Below are positions 47,002 through 57,129 of a DNA stretch of 64,000 nt, in pieces. The notes below the pieces were generated by a model, which was not told where the DNA came from, made no database searches, and was given only the letters and a program-made list of their open reading frames with translations. The stretch is from Acidobacteriota bacterium (GTDB lineage Bacteria; Acidobacteriota; Terriglobia; Bryobacterales; Bryobacteraceae). How positions within the stretch are numbered: position 1 is the first letter of the stretch; each line of letters starts with the position of its first letter. Where the stretch lies: assembly GCA_947470805.1 (NCBI GenBank), contig CANIVU010000016.1:40520-104519 (forward strand), given 5' to 3'. A program made the translations under genes and the position numbers.

Positions 47002-47970
47002 CCACCGCTGCCCGCGGTAATCGTACAACTGGCACCGCCGGCAATTGTCCCAATACTCCCGCCACCGGAACCGCACCACGGGAACCTGTTCCGGGAACAT
47101 CTCCTCCAGCGCCACCTGCGCCTCCGGCAGCCGGAACAATGGAATCTTCACGTCCACGTGATGCGCCCCGTGTTCCATGATGTTCCGCAGCAGCCATCCC
47201 AGCGGCCGCGGAAACTCCACGTGCACCGTGTTCTCAATCTGCGACGACAACGGGTCCCACCGCCGCCGGTCGTCGAACCAGACCACGTCCGGATGCGTGT
47301 GATGCTGGTAGGTCGCAAAACCCATCAGGTTCAGCCACAACACCTGCGGAACCACCACGGCCCACAACGGCTCCCCGCCGGCCCACCACACCGCCGCCGC
47401 CAACCCGCCCATATACCCGGCCACCAGCATCGAGTCCAACGCATACGCCCACCGCCGCCCAATGTCACCGCCAAACAACAACCGCTTCCACCAGATCTCC
47501 ACCGCATAGCAAAGCCCCGGCCCCAACGGATGCCGGTAGGCCCGTTCCAGCGCCCGCCGCCATCGCGGCAGCGCCAGGTACTCACTCCGCGTCAACGGCG
47601 CATAGACATAGTCTTTCCCACGCAAATTCGTGAAGCCGTGGTGCAGCGTGTTATGCCCCAACTCCCAGCCGGAAAACGGCGTCAACGAAGGCAAAAACGA
47701 CAGCCTTCCCACCAGTTGGTTCATCCACCGCCGCCGGTATCCCGACCCGTGACAGGCGTCGTGGCCCAACACAAACAGCCGCCCGATCGCCGCCGCGTTC
47801 ACCACCACCAGCACTGCCAGCACCCACGCATTCCGGGCCATCACCAGCCCCGCCAGCGACGCCCCGTACAAACTGAAATCGATCACCAGGGCCACCAGGG
47901 CCGCGCCATCCCGCGGCCCCCGGTACTCGGCCAAACGCTCCACCACCGCCTGCCGGCTCGGCGGAGCCAT
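46984..47970 (-). CDS. Membrane fatty acid desaturase
   Basis: 328 residues from ATG 47970. Three histidine boxes of membrane di-iron desaturases are present: HDACH (in FVLGHDACHGSG), HNTLHH and HGAHH (in NIMEHGAHHVDV), with several membrane helices between them. It inserts double bonds in acyl chains using oxygen and an electron donor. The start lies 4 bases after the methyltransferase stop, so the two form an operon. The product may feed or modify the substrate of that methyltransferase (inference). Confidence 0.88.
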   Translation of the reverse strand: MAPPSRQAVVERLAEYRGPRDGAALVALVIDFSLYGASLAGLVMARNAWVLAVLVVVNAAAIGRLFVLGHDACHGSGYRRRWMNQLVGRLSFLPSLTPFSGWELGHNTLHHGFTNLRGKDYVYAPLTRSEYLALPRWRRALERAYRHPLGPGLCYAVEIWWKRLLFGGDIGRRWAYALDSMLVAGYMGGLAAAVWWAGGEPLWAVVVPQVLWLNLMGFATYQHHTHPDVVWFDDRRRWDPLSSQIENTVHVEFPRPLGWLLRNIMEHGAHHVDVKIPLFRLPEAQVALEEMFPEQVPVVRFRWREYWDNCRRCQLYDYRGQRWLNFDL

Positions 47971-47974
47971 CGTC

Positions 47975-48955
47975 TCAACCACGGCGCACCACTTCCAGAA
48001 ACACGATGTTGTCCTCGTGCTCGGTGAACACCCGCTTCCGCGCAATCTCATCGGCGGGCAGTGCGTCGGCCAGCGACATCATCTCCGCTTCGTCGCGATA
48101 GATCAGCCACCAGTCCATAAACGCTTCCATGTACGCCCGATCTTCGATCTCGGGCTTGAAGTTGGCCACCCACACCTTCCCACCCGGCTCCAGCATGTTG
48201 AAGAGTTCCTGCAGCAGCCGCTCGCCCCACTTTTCGTTCAAATAGTCATAGAGTCCCGCCGCATAGACAAAATCAAACTTGCCCAGTGTCGAACCCCGCG
48301 CGATGACGGTTTTCACGGACCCTTCCCGCACCTCCACGCCGAACCGGCCCACATCTTCGGAAACCACGGCCAGGCTCTCCGTGTCCTGGTCGATGGCCAG
48401 AAACCGGCCCAACTCTCCGGCCTGCACCGCGTGGCTCATCCGCGCCTCCCGCAGGTGGCCGCAAGCCATGGAGAACACAGCGGGCCGCGCCTTCCGCCGC
48501 GCCAGCGCGTCGATCTCGGCCGCCAGCAGCGCCGCCCGGTTCCGCACAGCGCGTGGCGCGTTGGCATTGGTGGTGAACTGCATCGCCGCCCGCGTCAACG
48601 GCGGAACCGCGTCCAGGTCCGGTTGCTGCGAATAGGGCTGATAGATGTAGTCCAGCATCACCGCGTCGCCCGCGTAGCCACGCGGCTTGTCATTGGCGCG
48701 CCGCACGAATGGATCCAACAGCGCCATGGGGTGAATCGGATGCTGCCGTACCTGTTCGTCAACAATGCGCCGCCATTCGGCTTCCGACGAGCACCGCCGC
48801 CGAATATCAGTCACCAGGTCGCGCAACCGGCGAGCCGCCATCGGCGCCGTCGCCACGTCACCATCGACAAACGATGCAAAGGCCCGGGAAAGCTCGTCCT
48901 CGCAGGAACGAAACGGAAGGAAGGAAGAGGATAAAACTGCAGTGGAAGTAGCCAT
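47975..48955 (-). CDS. SAM-dependent methyltransferase, PhcB / 3-hydroxy-fatty acid methyl ester-type
   Basis: 326-residue methyltransferase. SAM-binding motif AVFSMACGHLRE (around residue 160), followed by DQDTESLAVV and FDFVYAAGLYDYL. The N-terminal signature RGYAGDAVMLDYIYQ is shared with proteins usually named extracellular-factor (3-hydroxypalmitate methyl ester) biosynthesis, as in Ralstonia PhcB, as far as I recall. No phcS/phcR-like sensor genes are nearby. First gene of a two-gene operon with the desaturase, which fits lipid methylation. Substrate not proven. Confidence 0.78.
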   Translation of the reverse strand: MATSTAVLSSSFLPFRSCEDELSRAFASFVDGDVATAPMAARRLRDLVTDIRRRCSSEAEWRRIVDEQVRQHPIHPMALLDPFVRRANDKPRGYAGDAVMLDYIYQPYSQQPDLDAVPPLTRAAMQFTTNANAPRAVRNRAALLAAEIDALARRKARPAVFSMACGHLREARMSHAVQAGELGRFLAIDQDTESLAVVSEDVGRFGVEVREGSVKTVIARGSTLGKFDFVYAAGLYDYLNEKWGERLLQELFNMLEPGGKVWVANFKPEIEDRAYMEAFMDWWLIYRDEAEMMSLADALPADEIARKRVFTEHEDNIVFLEVVRRG

Positions 48956-49091
48956 TCTGAATTGGGTAGCGGAACCCGAAGGAATTCAGTGACATGATTT
49001 CTGCAACGGAATTGCGCACAGGAGCAATCCCCCCCAACTCTTGACAACCCCCAAATGGATATGAAAACATTTCCACACGCCCCCAGCAACG
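48956..49091 (+). promoter_or_regulatory. Promoter/operator region of the DUF1549-DUF1501-LacI operon
   Basis: 136 bases between divergent genes. A TTGACA hexamer lies at 49041-49046, with an AT-rich stretch (49058-49072) where the -10 should be. The candidate LacI-type operator at 49062-49075 overlaps that stretch. The exact -10 is uncertain. Confidence 0.45.
49062..49075. promoter_or_regulatory. Candidate LacI-family operator TGAAAACATTTCCA
   Basis: Imperfect palindrome (10 of 14 positions match its own complement), close to the cre-like TGAAA-N4-TTTCA pattern of LacI/GalR-family sites, with CA instead of CG at the centre. 17 bases before the first gene of an operon that ends with a LacI-type regulator. 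Confidence 0.4.
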
Positions 49092-51245
49092 ATGCCACGC
49101 TTCCTGCTCGCCCTAATCGCCCTCCCCCTCCTGGCCGAACCGGCCCCCACTTTCAACGCCATCCAGAAGAAATGGTGGGCCATCCAACCGGTCACCGCGC
49201 AAACCCCGCCCACCGTCGATGACGCCGGCAAAGCCTGGGCCCGCAACGAAATCGATCACTTCATCTACGACAAGCTCAAAGCTAAAAACATCAGCCCCGC
49301 ACCGCTGGCCAACAAGCAGACTTTCATCCGCCGCGTCACGCTCGATCTCACCGGCCTCCCGCCCACACCCGAAGAAACCCAGGCCTTCCTCGCCGACAAC
49401 AAACCCGGCGCCGAAGAACGCCTCGTCGATCGCCTCCTCGCCAATCCCCGCTACGGCGAACGCTGGGGCCGCCACTGGCTCGACGTCGTTCGCTATGCCG
49501 ATAGCGACGGCTTCAAACAGGACGACACCCGCCCCAACATGTGGCGCTACCGCGATTGGGTCATCCAGTCCTGGAACGACGACAAACCCTTCAACCGCTT
49601 CATCAAAGAGCAAATCGCCGCCGACGAACTCTACCCCGGCGACACCAAAGCCCTCCCCGGCTTGGGCTACCTTCGCCTCTTCGAAGACGAGTTCAACCAG
49701 GCCGACATCCGCCTCCGCCGCCAGGAACTCCTGAACGACGTCACCGATAACACCGCCTTTGCCTTCATGGGCGTCACCCTCGCCTGCGCCCGCTGCCACG
49801 ATCATAAGTTCGACCCGCTCCTCCACAAGGACTACTACCGCCTCCAGTCTTTCTTCGCCAACATGCGTATTGACGACGAAGCCACCACCGCCAGCAAAGC
49901 CGAGCGCGCCGCCTACGACGCCCAAATGGCCAAGTACCGCGAAGCCGCCAAACCCGTCCTCGATAAGCTCGAAGCCCTCTTCGAAAAGCCCCGCGCCGCC
50001 TTCCAGCATGAATACACCGTCCGCTTCCCCGAAGAGGTCCAGACCGTCCTCAACATGCCCGCCGCCAAGCGCACGCAGATGGACTGGCAGGTCTATCACA
50101 AGGCCATCACGCAGGTCATCGTGCCCGACAGCGAAATGATCTCCAAGCGCGGCACCGCGGCCCAGAAGGCCGAGTACAAGAAACTCCAAGCCGAACTCGA
50201 ACCCTTCAAACATCTCCTCCCCGCGCCCCTGCCGACCATCCAGATCATGCGCGATCAGGCCATCGATTCGCCCGCCACCAAGGTCCTCAAAGCCGGCTCC
50301 CACAACGCCCCGCTCGAAGAGGTGCAACCCGGCCTGCTCTCAATCCTCGATCCCGCGCCCGCCAAGATCACGCCGCTCCCGGAACTCCAATCCAGCGGCC
50401 GCCGCTCCGCCCTCGCCCTGGCGCTCGCCGATGAAAACAACCCCCTCACCACCCGCGTCATCGTCAACCGCGTCTGGCAGTATCACTTCGGCCGCGGCAT
50501 CGCCGGCACGCCCAATGATTTCGGCCTGATGGGCGAACGCCCCTCCCACCGCGAACTGCTCGACTACCTCACCAAAACCTTCACAACCACCGATAACTGG
50601 AGCATCAAAAAACTCCACCGCCGCATCCTGCTCAGCGCCACCTACCGCCAGAATTCGGACTTCCGCGAAGACGCCGCCGCTGCCGATCGCGACAACAAAC
50701 TCCTCTGGCGCTATCCCCGCCGCCGCCTTGAATCGGAAGCCATTCGCGACTCCATGCTCGCCGTCTCAGGCCTCCTCGACTCCAAAATGGGCGGCCCCGG
50801 CGTCTTCCCCGCCGTCCCCGCAGGTACCGAAATTCAGGAGGGCCGCCACTGGCGCAAATCCAACGGCCCCGAAGATGAATACCGCCGCAGCGTCTACATC
50901 TTCGCCCGCCGCCTAGTGCGCTACCCCATGCTCCAAAGCTTCGACACGCCGCTGGCCTTCGAAAGCTGCGGCCGCCGCCAGGAAACCGTAACGGCTGACC
51001 AGGCCCTCGAACTGATGAACGGTGACGCCTCGGCCAACTTCGCCCGCGCTCTCTCCAAACGAGTCGCCAACGACGCCGGCCAAAGCCCGCAATCCTTGGT
51101 CGAACGCGCCTTCCGCCTCACGTTGGGCCGCACGCCCACACAAGCCGAAGCCGCACGCAGCCAGGCCTTCCTCGCAAAAAACAACTCGCTCGACGATCTC
51201 TGCCTCTCGCTCCTCAGCACCAGTGAATTCCTCTACATCGACTAA
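49092..51245 (+). CDS. DUF1549/DUF1553 (PSCyt2-PSD1) secreted protein
   Basis: 717-residue exported protein (signal about 1-16). DUF1549 covers about 40-260, with LTGLPPTPEE, NPRYGERWGRHWLDVVRYADSD and the single CxxCH-like CARCHDH. DUF1553 covers about 410-690, with LTTRVIVNRVWQYHFGRGI and RSVYIFARR. An N-terminal PSCyt1 cytochrome domain found in many homologues is missing. This family is greatly expanded in Planctomycetes and Solibacter; it is thought to act in degradation of complex organic matter, but no activity is proven. A DUF1501 gene follows after 4 bases. Confidence 0.85.
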   Translation: MPRFLLALIALPLLAEPAPTFNAIQKKWWAIQPVTAQTPPTVDDAGKAWARNEIDHFIYDKLKAKNISPAPLANKQTFIRRVTLDLTGLPPTPEETQAFLADNKPGAEERLVDRLLANPRYGERWGRHWLDVVRYADSDGFKQDDTRPNMWRYRDWVIQSWNDDKPFNRFIKEQIAADELYPGDTKALPGLGYLRLFEDEFNQADIRLRRQELLNDVTDNTAFAFMGVTLACARCHDHKFDPLLHKDYYRLQSFFANMRIDDEATTASKAERAAYDAQMAKYREAAKPVLDKLEALFEKPRAAFQHEYTVRFPEEVQTVLNMPAAKRTQMDWQVYHKAITQVIVPDSEMISKRGTAAQKAEYKKLQAELEPFKHLLPAPLPTIQIMRDQAIDSPATKVLKAGSHNAPLEEVQPGLLSILDPAPAKITPLPELQSSGRRSALALALADENNPLTTRVIVNRVWQYHFGRGIAGTPNDFGLMGERPSHRELLDYLTKTFTTTDNWSIKKLHRRILLSATYRQNSDFREDAAAADRDNKLLWRYPRRRLESEAIRDSMLAVSGLLDSKMGGPGVFPAVPAGTEIQEGRHWRKSNGPEDEYRRSVYIFARRLVRYPMLQSFDTPLAFESCGRRQETVTADQALELMNGDASANFARALSKRVANDAGQSPQSLVERAFRLTLGRTPTQAEAARSQAFLAKNNSLDDLCLSLLSTSEFLYID

Positions 51246-51249
51246 CGCC

Positions 51250-52667
<1,418 letters not shown>

Positions 52668-52668
<1 letters not shown>

Positions 52669-53678
52669 TGCCCACCATTCGAGACGTCGCGGCCCGCGCC
52701 AAAGTCAGCGTCGCCACCGTCTCCCGCGTCCTCAACCAAAGCGGCTATGCCGACTCGGCCACCGTCGCCCGCGTCCGCAAAGCCGCCGCGGATTTGAACT
52801 ACCAGCCCAACGCCAACTGGAGCCGCCTCAAAAGCAAAAGCTCCCAGACGGTACTCTTCCTCCTGGGCAACCGCGACACCTTCAACGCCTTCCACATGCG
52901 CCTCCTCGCCAGCTGCGAACGCATGCTCCAATCCCGCGGCTACGACCTCTTCTTCTCTCGCTACGAATACGCCTCATCCGCGCCACTCGTCCTGCCCCGC
53001 ATGCTCGCTCAGACCGGCGCGCTCGATGGCGTCATTCTGGCCGGCGTCCACCACAAGAACCTCCTCGACGTCCTCGACAAGCGCCAGATTCCCTACACCT
53101 TCCTCGCCAACGACTACCCGTCCCCGCCCCCTAACAACTGTGTCACCTTCAACGACCGCGCCGGCCTCGACGAAGCCACCGAATATCTCATCCACCTCGG
53201 CCACAAGCGCATCGCCTACATCGGCAACCTGGAACAGACCTGGTTCCAGCGCCGCTACAACGGCTACAACGACGCCATGCAACGCCACAACCTGAAACCC
53301 CAATCCATCGGCGAAAACTGGCTCCTCTCCGGCATCGAATACGGCCAGCGCGCCACAGTCCAACTCCTCGCAACAAGACACCGCCCCACCGCCATTGTCT
53401 GCGGCAACGACGAAATCGCCGCCGGCGCCTGGAAAGAGCTCACCCGCCGCAAGATCGCCATCCCGCAAGAAATGAGCCTGGTCGGCTGCGGCGACCGCAT
53501 CGAGTACTCTATCCTCGAACCCGAGTTGACCTCAATCTCCGTCTTCGTCGAAGAGCTAGGCGAGCATCTGACGACAATGCTCCTAGCCCGCCTGACGAAT
53601 CCAGAAACCGCCCCCGCCTCCCAAACCTACCCCTGCAAACTAGCCATCCGCGCCTCCTGCCATCCCCCACCCGTATAA
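52668..53678 (+). CDS. LacI-family transcriptional regulator
   Basis: 336 residues from ATG 52668. N-terminal LacI helix-turn-helix (TIRDVAARAKVSVATVSRVLN, residues about 3-23) and hinge YQPNANWSRLKSKSS, then the periplasmic-binding-protein-like effector domain. The hinge lacks the usual LAxxL motif (it reads WSRLKS), which may affect minor-groove binding. It probably represses its own DUF1549-DUF1501 operon from the site near 49062-49075 in response to an unknown sugar-like effector. Confidence 0.9.
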
Positions 53679-53724
53679 ATCTCCTTCCCCTCCTCCCACC
53701 CCTCTTTATAAGCCCACCTAATAT

Positions 53725-53746
53725 GGGGACAACCACCCTTGTCCCC
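53725..53746. repeat. REP-like hairpin GGGGACAA-N6-TTGTCCCC
   Basis: Perfect 8-bp inverted repeat with a 6-base CCACCC loop, 64 bases before the second RAYT gene. RAYT proteins recognise REP hairpins, and a GGGGACA/TGTCCCC palindrome beside RAYT genes is familiar to me from other genomes, though I cannot verify it here. Confidence 0.55.
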
Positions 53747-53773
53747 TTTCTCCCATTTTTGGAATTTTCCGAT

Positions 53774-53809
53774 GAGATTTTTCCCCGTGGCCACCCACTA
53801 ACTGAATGT
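53774..53809 (+). promoter_or_regulatory. Conserved leader of RAYT gene 2
   Basis: 36 bases with the same elements as the leader of RAYT 1 at 44046-44081 (GAGA, TTT, CCCCGT, ACTA and GT before ATG). Confidence 0.5.
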
Positions 53810-54403
53810 ATGCCTCGCCGCCCTCGCGTCATCATCCCCGGCCTCCCCCACCACTTCACCCAACGCGGCAACGCCCGCCAACAGGTCTTCGACTCCGACC
53901 GCGACCGCCACCTCTTCCTCCGCCTCCTCGCCCAATACGCCACCAAATACGAACTCGAAATCCTCGGCTACTGCCTCATGCCCAACCACTACCACCTCAT
54001 CGCCATCCCCCACCACCCCAACTCCGCCGCCCTCACCCTCGGCCGACTCCACGCCGATTACGCCCGCATCATCAACATCAACCGCGACGCATGCGGCCAC
54101 CTCTGGCAGTCCCGCTACCACGCCGTCACCCTCGACCCCACCTACACTTGGCGCGCCCTCGCCTACGTCGAACGCAACCCCGTCCGCGCCAACATCGTCC
54201 CCACCGCCCAACAATTCCCCTGGTCCAGCGCCCCCGCCCGCCTCGGAATAACAATCGCCCCCCAATGGCTCAGCCTCCATCAATGGAGACGCCTATGGTC
54301 CCACAACGACTGGCAAACCCTCCTCAAAGAATTCCCCAGCGAACCCACCGTCCGCCCCCGCCTCAACTCCCTCGGTCGAGCCCAAGCCCAATACGCCAAC
54401 TAA
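53810..54403 (+). mobile_element. RAYT / Y1-type transposase-like gene 2
   Basis: 197 residues from ATG 53810. Same family as copy 1: PHHFTQRGNARQQVF, the HUH-type site in YCLMPNHYHLIAIP (HYH), and ADYARIININRDACGHLWQSRYHA with the candidate tyrosine, then AYVERNPVRA. The longer upstream open frame is rejected because both RAYT proteins begin MPRRPR. Divergent enough from copy 1 to be an old paralogue rather than a recent copy. A REP-like hairpin lies upstream. It is convergent with the esterase/propeller gene, 3 bases apart. Confidence 0.85.
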
Positions 54404-54406
54404 CAG

Positions 54407-55945
54407 CTACAATCGCGGCACCGGCGGCTTCAAAACCGCCCACGGAAACACTCCCTGCCGCTTCGTCTTCCGCCGGAACACCGAATCCCCCGCCGTCACA
54501 TACAACGTGTCCAACCCCGGCCCGCCAAACGTCACGCTCGTCAGCGCCTTCCCATTCGGGTTCAACAACACCGCCGAAGTCCGCCCCGCCGGATCGTTAA
54601 TCTGCAACCCCAGCCGCGTACACACATACAAAAATCCCTCCGTATCCACCGTCAATCCCGCGGCGCCCGAATCCTCCTCATCGGCAACCTCCAACCGGTG
54701 AAACGCCACGCCGTACTTCAACGTGCCGTCCGCCTGCACCTGGAACGACCAAACCCACCGCTTCACCGCGTCACTTACGAACAACAACGAATGGTCTGGC
54801 GACAAGCACACCCCAGCCGGCGCCGTGATCCCCTCATGCACCACGCGCCGAGTGCGTCTATGCAAAACCCGCCGCGTCCCAGTCTCCACAAAATACTCGG
54901 GCAGCCAGTCCGTCTTCCCCTCCCCAACCTTCCCCGAAGCATGATCCACCCGGTACCCGCGCTTCGTCCGCCCATCCACAAAGTACACATCCCCAGCCTT
55001 ATCCACCGTCAACCCGCCCGCCGCCGCAAACCCGCTCCCAACCAATTCCCAGTCCAAAGCCTGATCCACAAACCGCGCCGCAAACGATTTCACCGGCTTC
55101 GCGATCGGAACAGTCCAATCCCGCCAAACCCACCGCAACGCCTCGGGTAGCAGCGGCCCGCCGTGCTTGGAGTTGTGCCCTTCCGTCCCCACCACCAACT
55201 TCGCGTCATATCCGCCAATATCCAACGCCGCAATCATGTCCTGATTGCTCTGGATATTCTGATCCGCCGTCCCGTCCTGCAGGAAAATCCGCACCGGTTT
55301 CCCCTCAAACTTCCGTACCTGCGAAGGCAGAATCAGCGCCCCCCGCTGATGCGTAAATCCGCCAATAAAACTAACCGCGCGCCGGAACACATCGGGCCGT
55401 TCCCACACGGCGATCACCGAACAATTCCCGCCCGACGAAGACCCCGAAATCGCCCGCAAATTCGGGTCCGCCGTCAGTGTGTACGACTTCCCCACCTCCG
55501 GCAAAACCTCATCGGCCAGAAACCGCGCATACCGCCCCGTCACGGCGTCGTACTCATAGGAGCGATGAAACCGCCCCTGCGCCGCGGCCGTTGGCGCAGG
55601 CAATACGCCCGGCGAGATGAAGATGCCAATCGTCACCGGCATCGCCTTCTGGTGAATCAAATTGTCGAAGACAATGGGAACCCGAAACGCCCCGGTCTCA
55701 TTCACAAACCCCGCCCCGTCTTGAAAAACCATCACCGCCGCCGGTGTCCCCGCAACATACTGCGCCGGCACATAGACCCAGTAGTCATGCGTGGTCCCCG
55801 GATACACAACGGAGTCACGCAGCACATGCTTCGTAACCGTCCCGCGAGGTACCCCCGCCTGCCGCGACGACTCCGGCCCATAGACATACTCTTCGCCCCG
55901 CAACAGCGGCATCGCCCCGAAAAATAGAAACTCACGCCGTATCAT
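54407..55945 (-). CDS. Exported esterase (enterochelin-esterase-like) fused to SMP-30/propeller domain
   Basis: 512 residues from ATG 55945. Leader MIRREFLFFGAMPLL is Tat-like. Residues about 35-285 form an alpha/beta-hydrolase of the esterase D/Fes type, with YWVYVPAQY, the nucleophile elbow GSSSGG (S170) and GTEGHNSKHGG as likely catalytic-His region. Residues about 295-505 form an SMP-30/gluconolactonase-like six-bladed propeller with GGLTVDKAGDVYFVDG and GAAGLTVDTEGFLYV repeats. The combination suggests an exported lactonase/esterase acting on sugar or siderophore-like esters. Substrate unknown. Confidence 0.82.
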   Translation of the reverse strand: MIRREFLFFGAMPLLRGEEYVYGPESSRQAGVPRGTVTKHVLRDSVVYPGTTHDYWVYVPAQYVAGTPAAVMVFQDGAGFVNETGAFRVPIVFDNLIHQKAMPVTIGIFISPGVLPAPTAAAQGRFHRSYEYDAVTGRYARFLADEVLPEVGKSYTLTADPNLRAISGSSSGGNCSVIAVWERPDVFRRAVSFIGGFTHQRGALILPSQVRKFEGKPVRIFLQDGTADQNIQSNQDMIAALDIGGYDAKLVVGTEGHNSKHGGPLLPEALRWVWRDWTVPIAKPVKSFAARFVDQALDWELVGSGFAAAGGLTVDKAGDVYFVDGRTKRGYRVDHASGKVGEGKTDWLPEYFVETGTRRVLHRRTRRVVHEGITAPAGVCLSPDHSLLFVSDAVKRWVWSFQVQADGTLKYGVAFHRLEVADEEDSGAAGLTVDTEGFLYVCTRLGLQINDPAGRTSAVLLNPNGKALTSVTFGGPGLDTLYVTAGDSVFRRKTKRQGVFPWAVLKPPVPRL

Positions 55946-56059
55946 AAGCAAACATCATACAGGGCCGCGATCAGGCCAACCGCCCTCACAATGTAAGGGC
56001 TTGCAGCGGAGACATCGCTGTGATCTACTTGCCATAGAAAAGCAGCAAAGGGGGCTCCT

Positions 56060-57109
56060 ATGTTGCGCTGGCTCAGAGTCGGTCTATTGGTCAGTCTTGC
56101 ACTGCCGTTGGCATCCCAAGGGACCGTCCAACTGCCGGCGAACTGGACCATGAAGCAGTGGGTGGGATCCGACACCTGGACGTGGACGATGACCCGGACC
56201 GCGGCGAACACGTGGCGCGGCGCCGTGCGCCACGATCAGACCGGCCAGCAGGGTGTGGAGACCTTTACGATTACCGCGTCGGAGGGAACCCGCATTACCC
56301 TCCACCGCGCCGGAACGGGCAACTACAATGGCACCATCGCCACCGACGGCAAATCGATGAGCGGGGTGTGCAGCTTCATCGGCGGCGGCTGGAGCGCGTC
56401 GTGGGATACGCCCATCCTGCCAGGCAGCGGCACCAGCCAACCCGCTACAACGACCCCGGCCACCACCCCCCTGCCCGCCCAGTTCACTATGAAGCAGTGG
56501 TCGGGTTCCGAGAGTTGGACCTGGATGATGAACCGCACCGGCGCCAACAACTGGGCAGCGACGGTTCGGCAGGACCAGACCGGCCAGCAAGGTAGCGGGA
56601 ACTTTACCCTCACCCGGGTAGAGGGCAACCGGATCACGATCCACCGCGGGAGTACAGGCAACTATCAAGGCGTCATCGCGGCGGACGGGAAATCGATCAC
56701 CGGCACCTGCGACTTCATCGGCGGCGGGTGGAGCATCGCGCTCACCGGAGCCACAGGGACCGTCGCCCCACCGCAGCCATCAGCGGTGGCCGTCCCGGGG
56801 TCGTCACTTGTAGTGATCTACCCCGGCCCGTGCACGGCGATCTGGACGCAAAACAGGCCGGGGGTCTTCGATGCATTGACGATCTGCCAGGGCCCGGCCA
56901 CCGCATCCTTCCGCGAAACGCTAACAGTAGAATCCTTCGACGGCACTGCCATGGTCATCCAGCGTCCCGGTTTAGGTCGGTACCGGGGCACGCTGTCCGC
57001 GGACCGCAAGACGATTCGAGGCTCCTGCGACTGGGCCGGTTGCGGGCCAAACTACCGCTGGACGGCTTACATCGACCGGAATTGGAACGACGATCCACCC
57101 TTGCGGTAG
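56060..57109 (+). CDS. Secreted protein of three related ~90-residue units
   Basis: 349-residue protein with signal peptide about 1-20. Unit 1 (about 25-115) and unit 2 (about 138-228) are very similar: MKQW.GS..WTW.M.RT.AN.W, DQTGQQG, RIT.HR..TGNY.G.I..DGKS, G.C.FIGGGWS. Unit 3 (about 252-337) is divergent but keeps the frame (MVIQRPGLGRYRGTLSADRKTIRGSC). Unit 3 has four Cys against one in each of the others. Each unit looks like a beta-rich barrel of lipocalin-like strand pattern (inference). Starts after a GGGGG ribosome site. I know no named family. Confidence 0.72.
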   Translation: MLRWLRVGLLVSLALPLASQGTVQLPANWTMKQWVGSDTWTWTMTRTAANTWRGAVRHDQTGQQGVETFTITASEGTRITLHRAGTGNYNGTIATDGKSMSGVCSFIGGGWSASWDTPILPGSGTSQPATTTPATTPLPAQFTMKQWSGSESWTWMMNRTGANNWAATVRQDQTGQQGSGNFTLTRVEGNRITIHRGSTGNYQGVIAADGKSITGTCDFIGGGWSIALTGATGTVAPPQPSAVAVPGSSLVVIYPGPCTAIWTQNRPGVFDALTICQGPATASFRETLTVESFDGTAMVIQRPGLGRYRGTLSADRKTIRGSCDWAGCGPNYRWTAYIDRNWNDDPPLR

Positions 57110-57129
57110 TCCCGAAAAAAGCAACCTTC

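Noticed and set aside
49113..50327. Minus-strand open frame across the DUF1549 gene
   Set aside because: Composition-driven shadow; the plus frame has the DUF1549 motifs.
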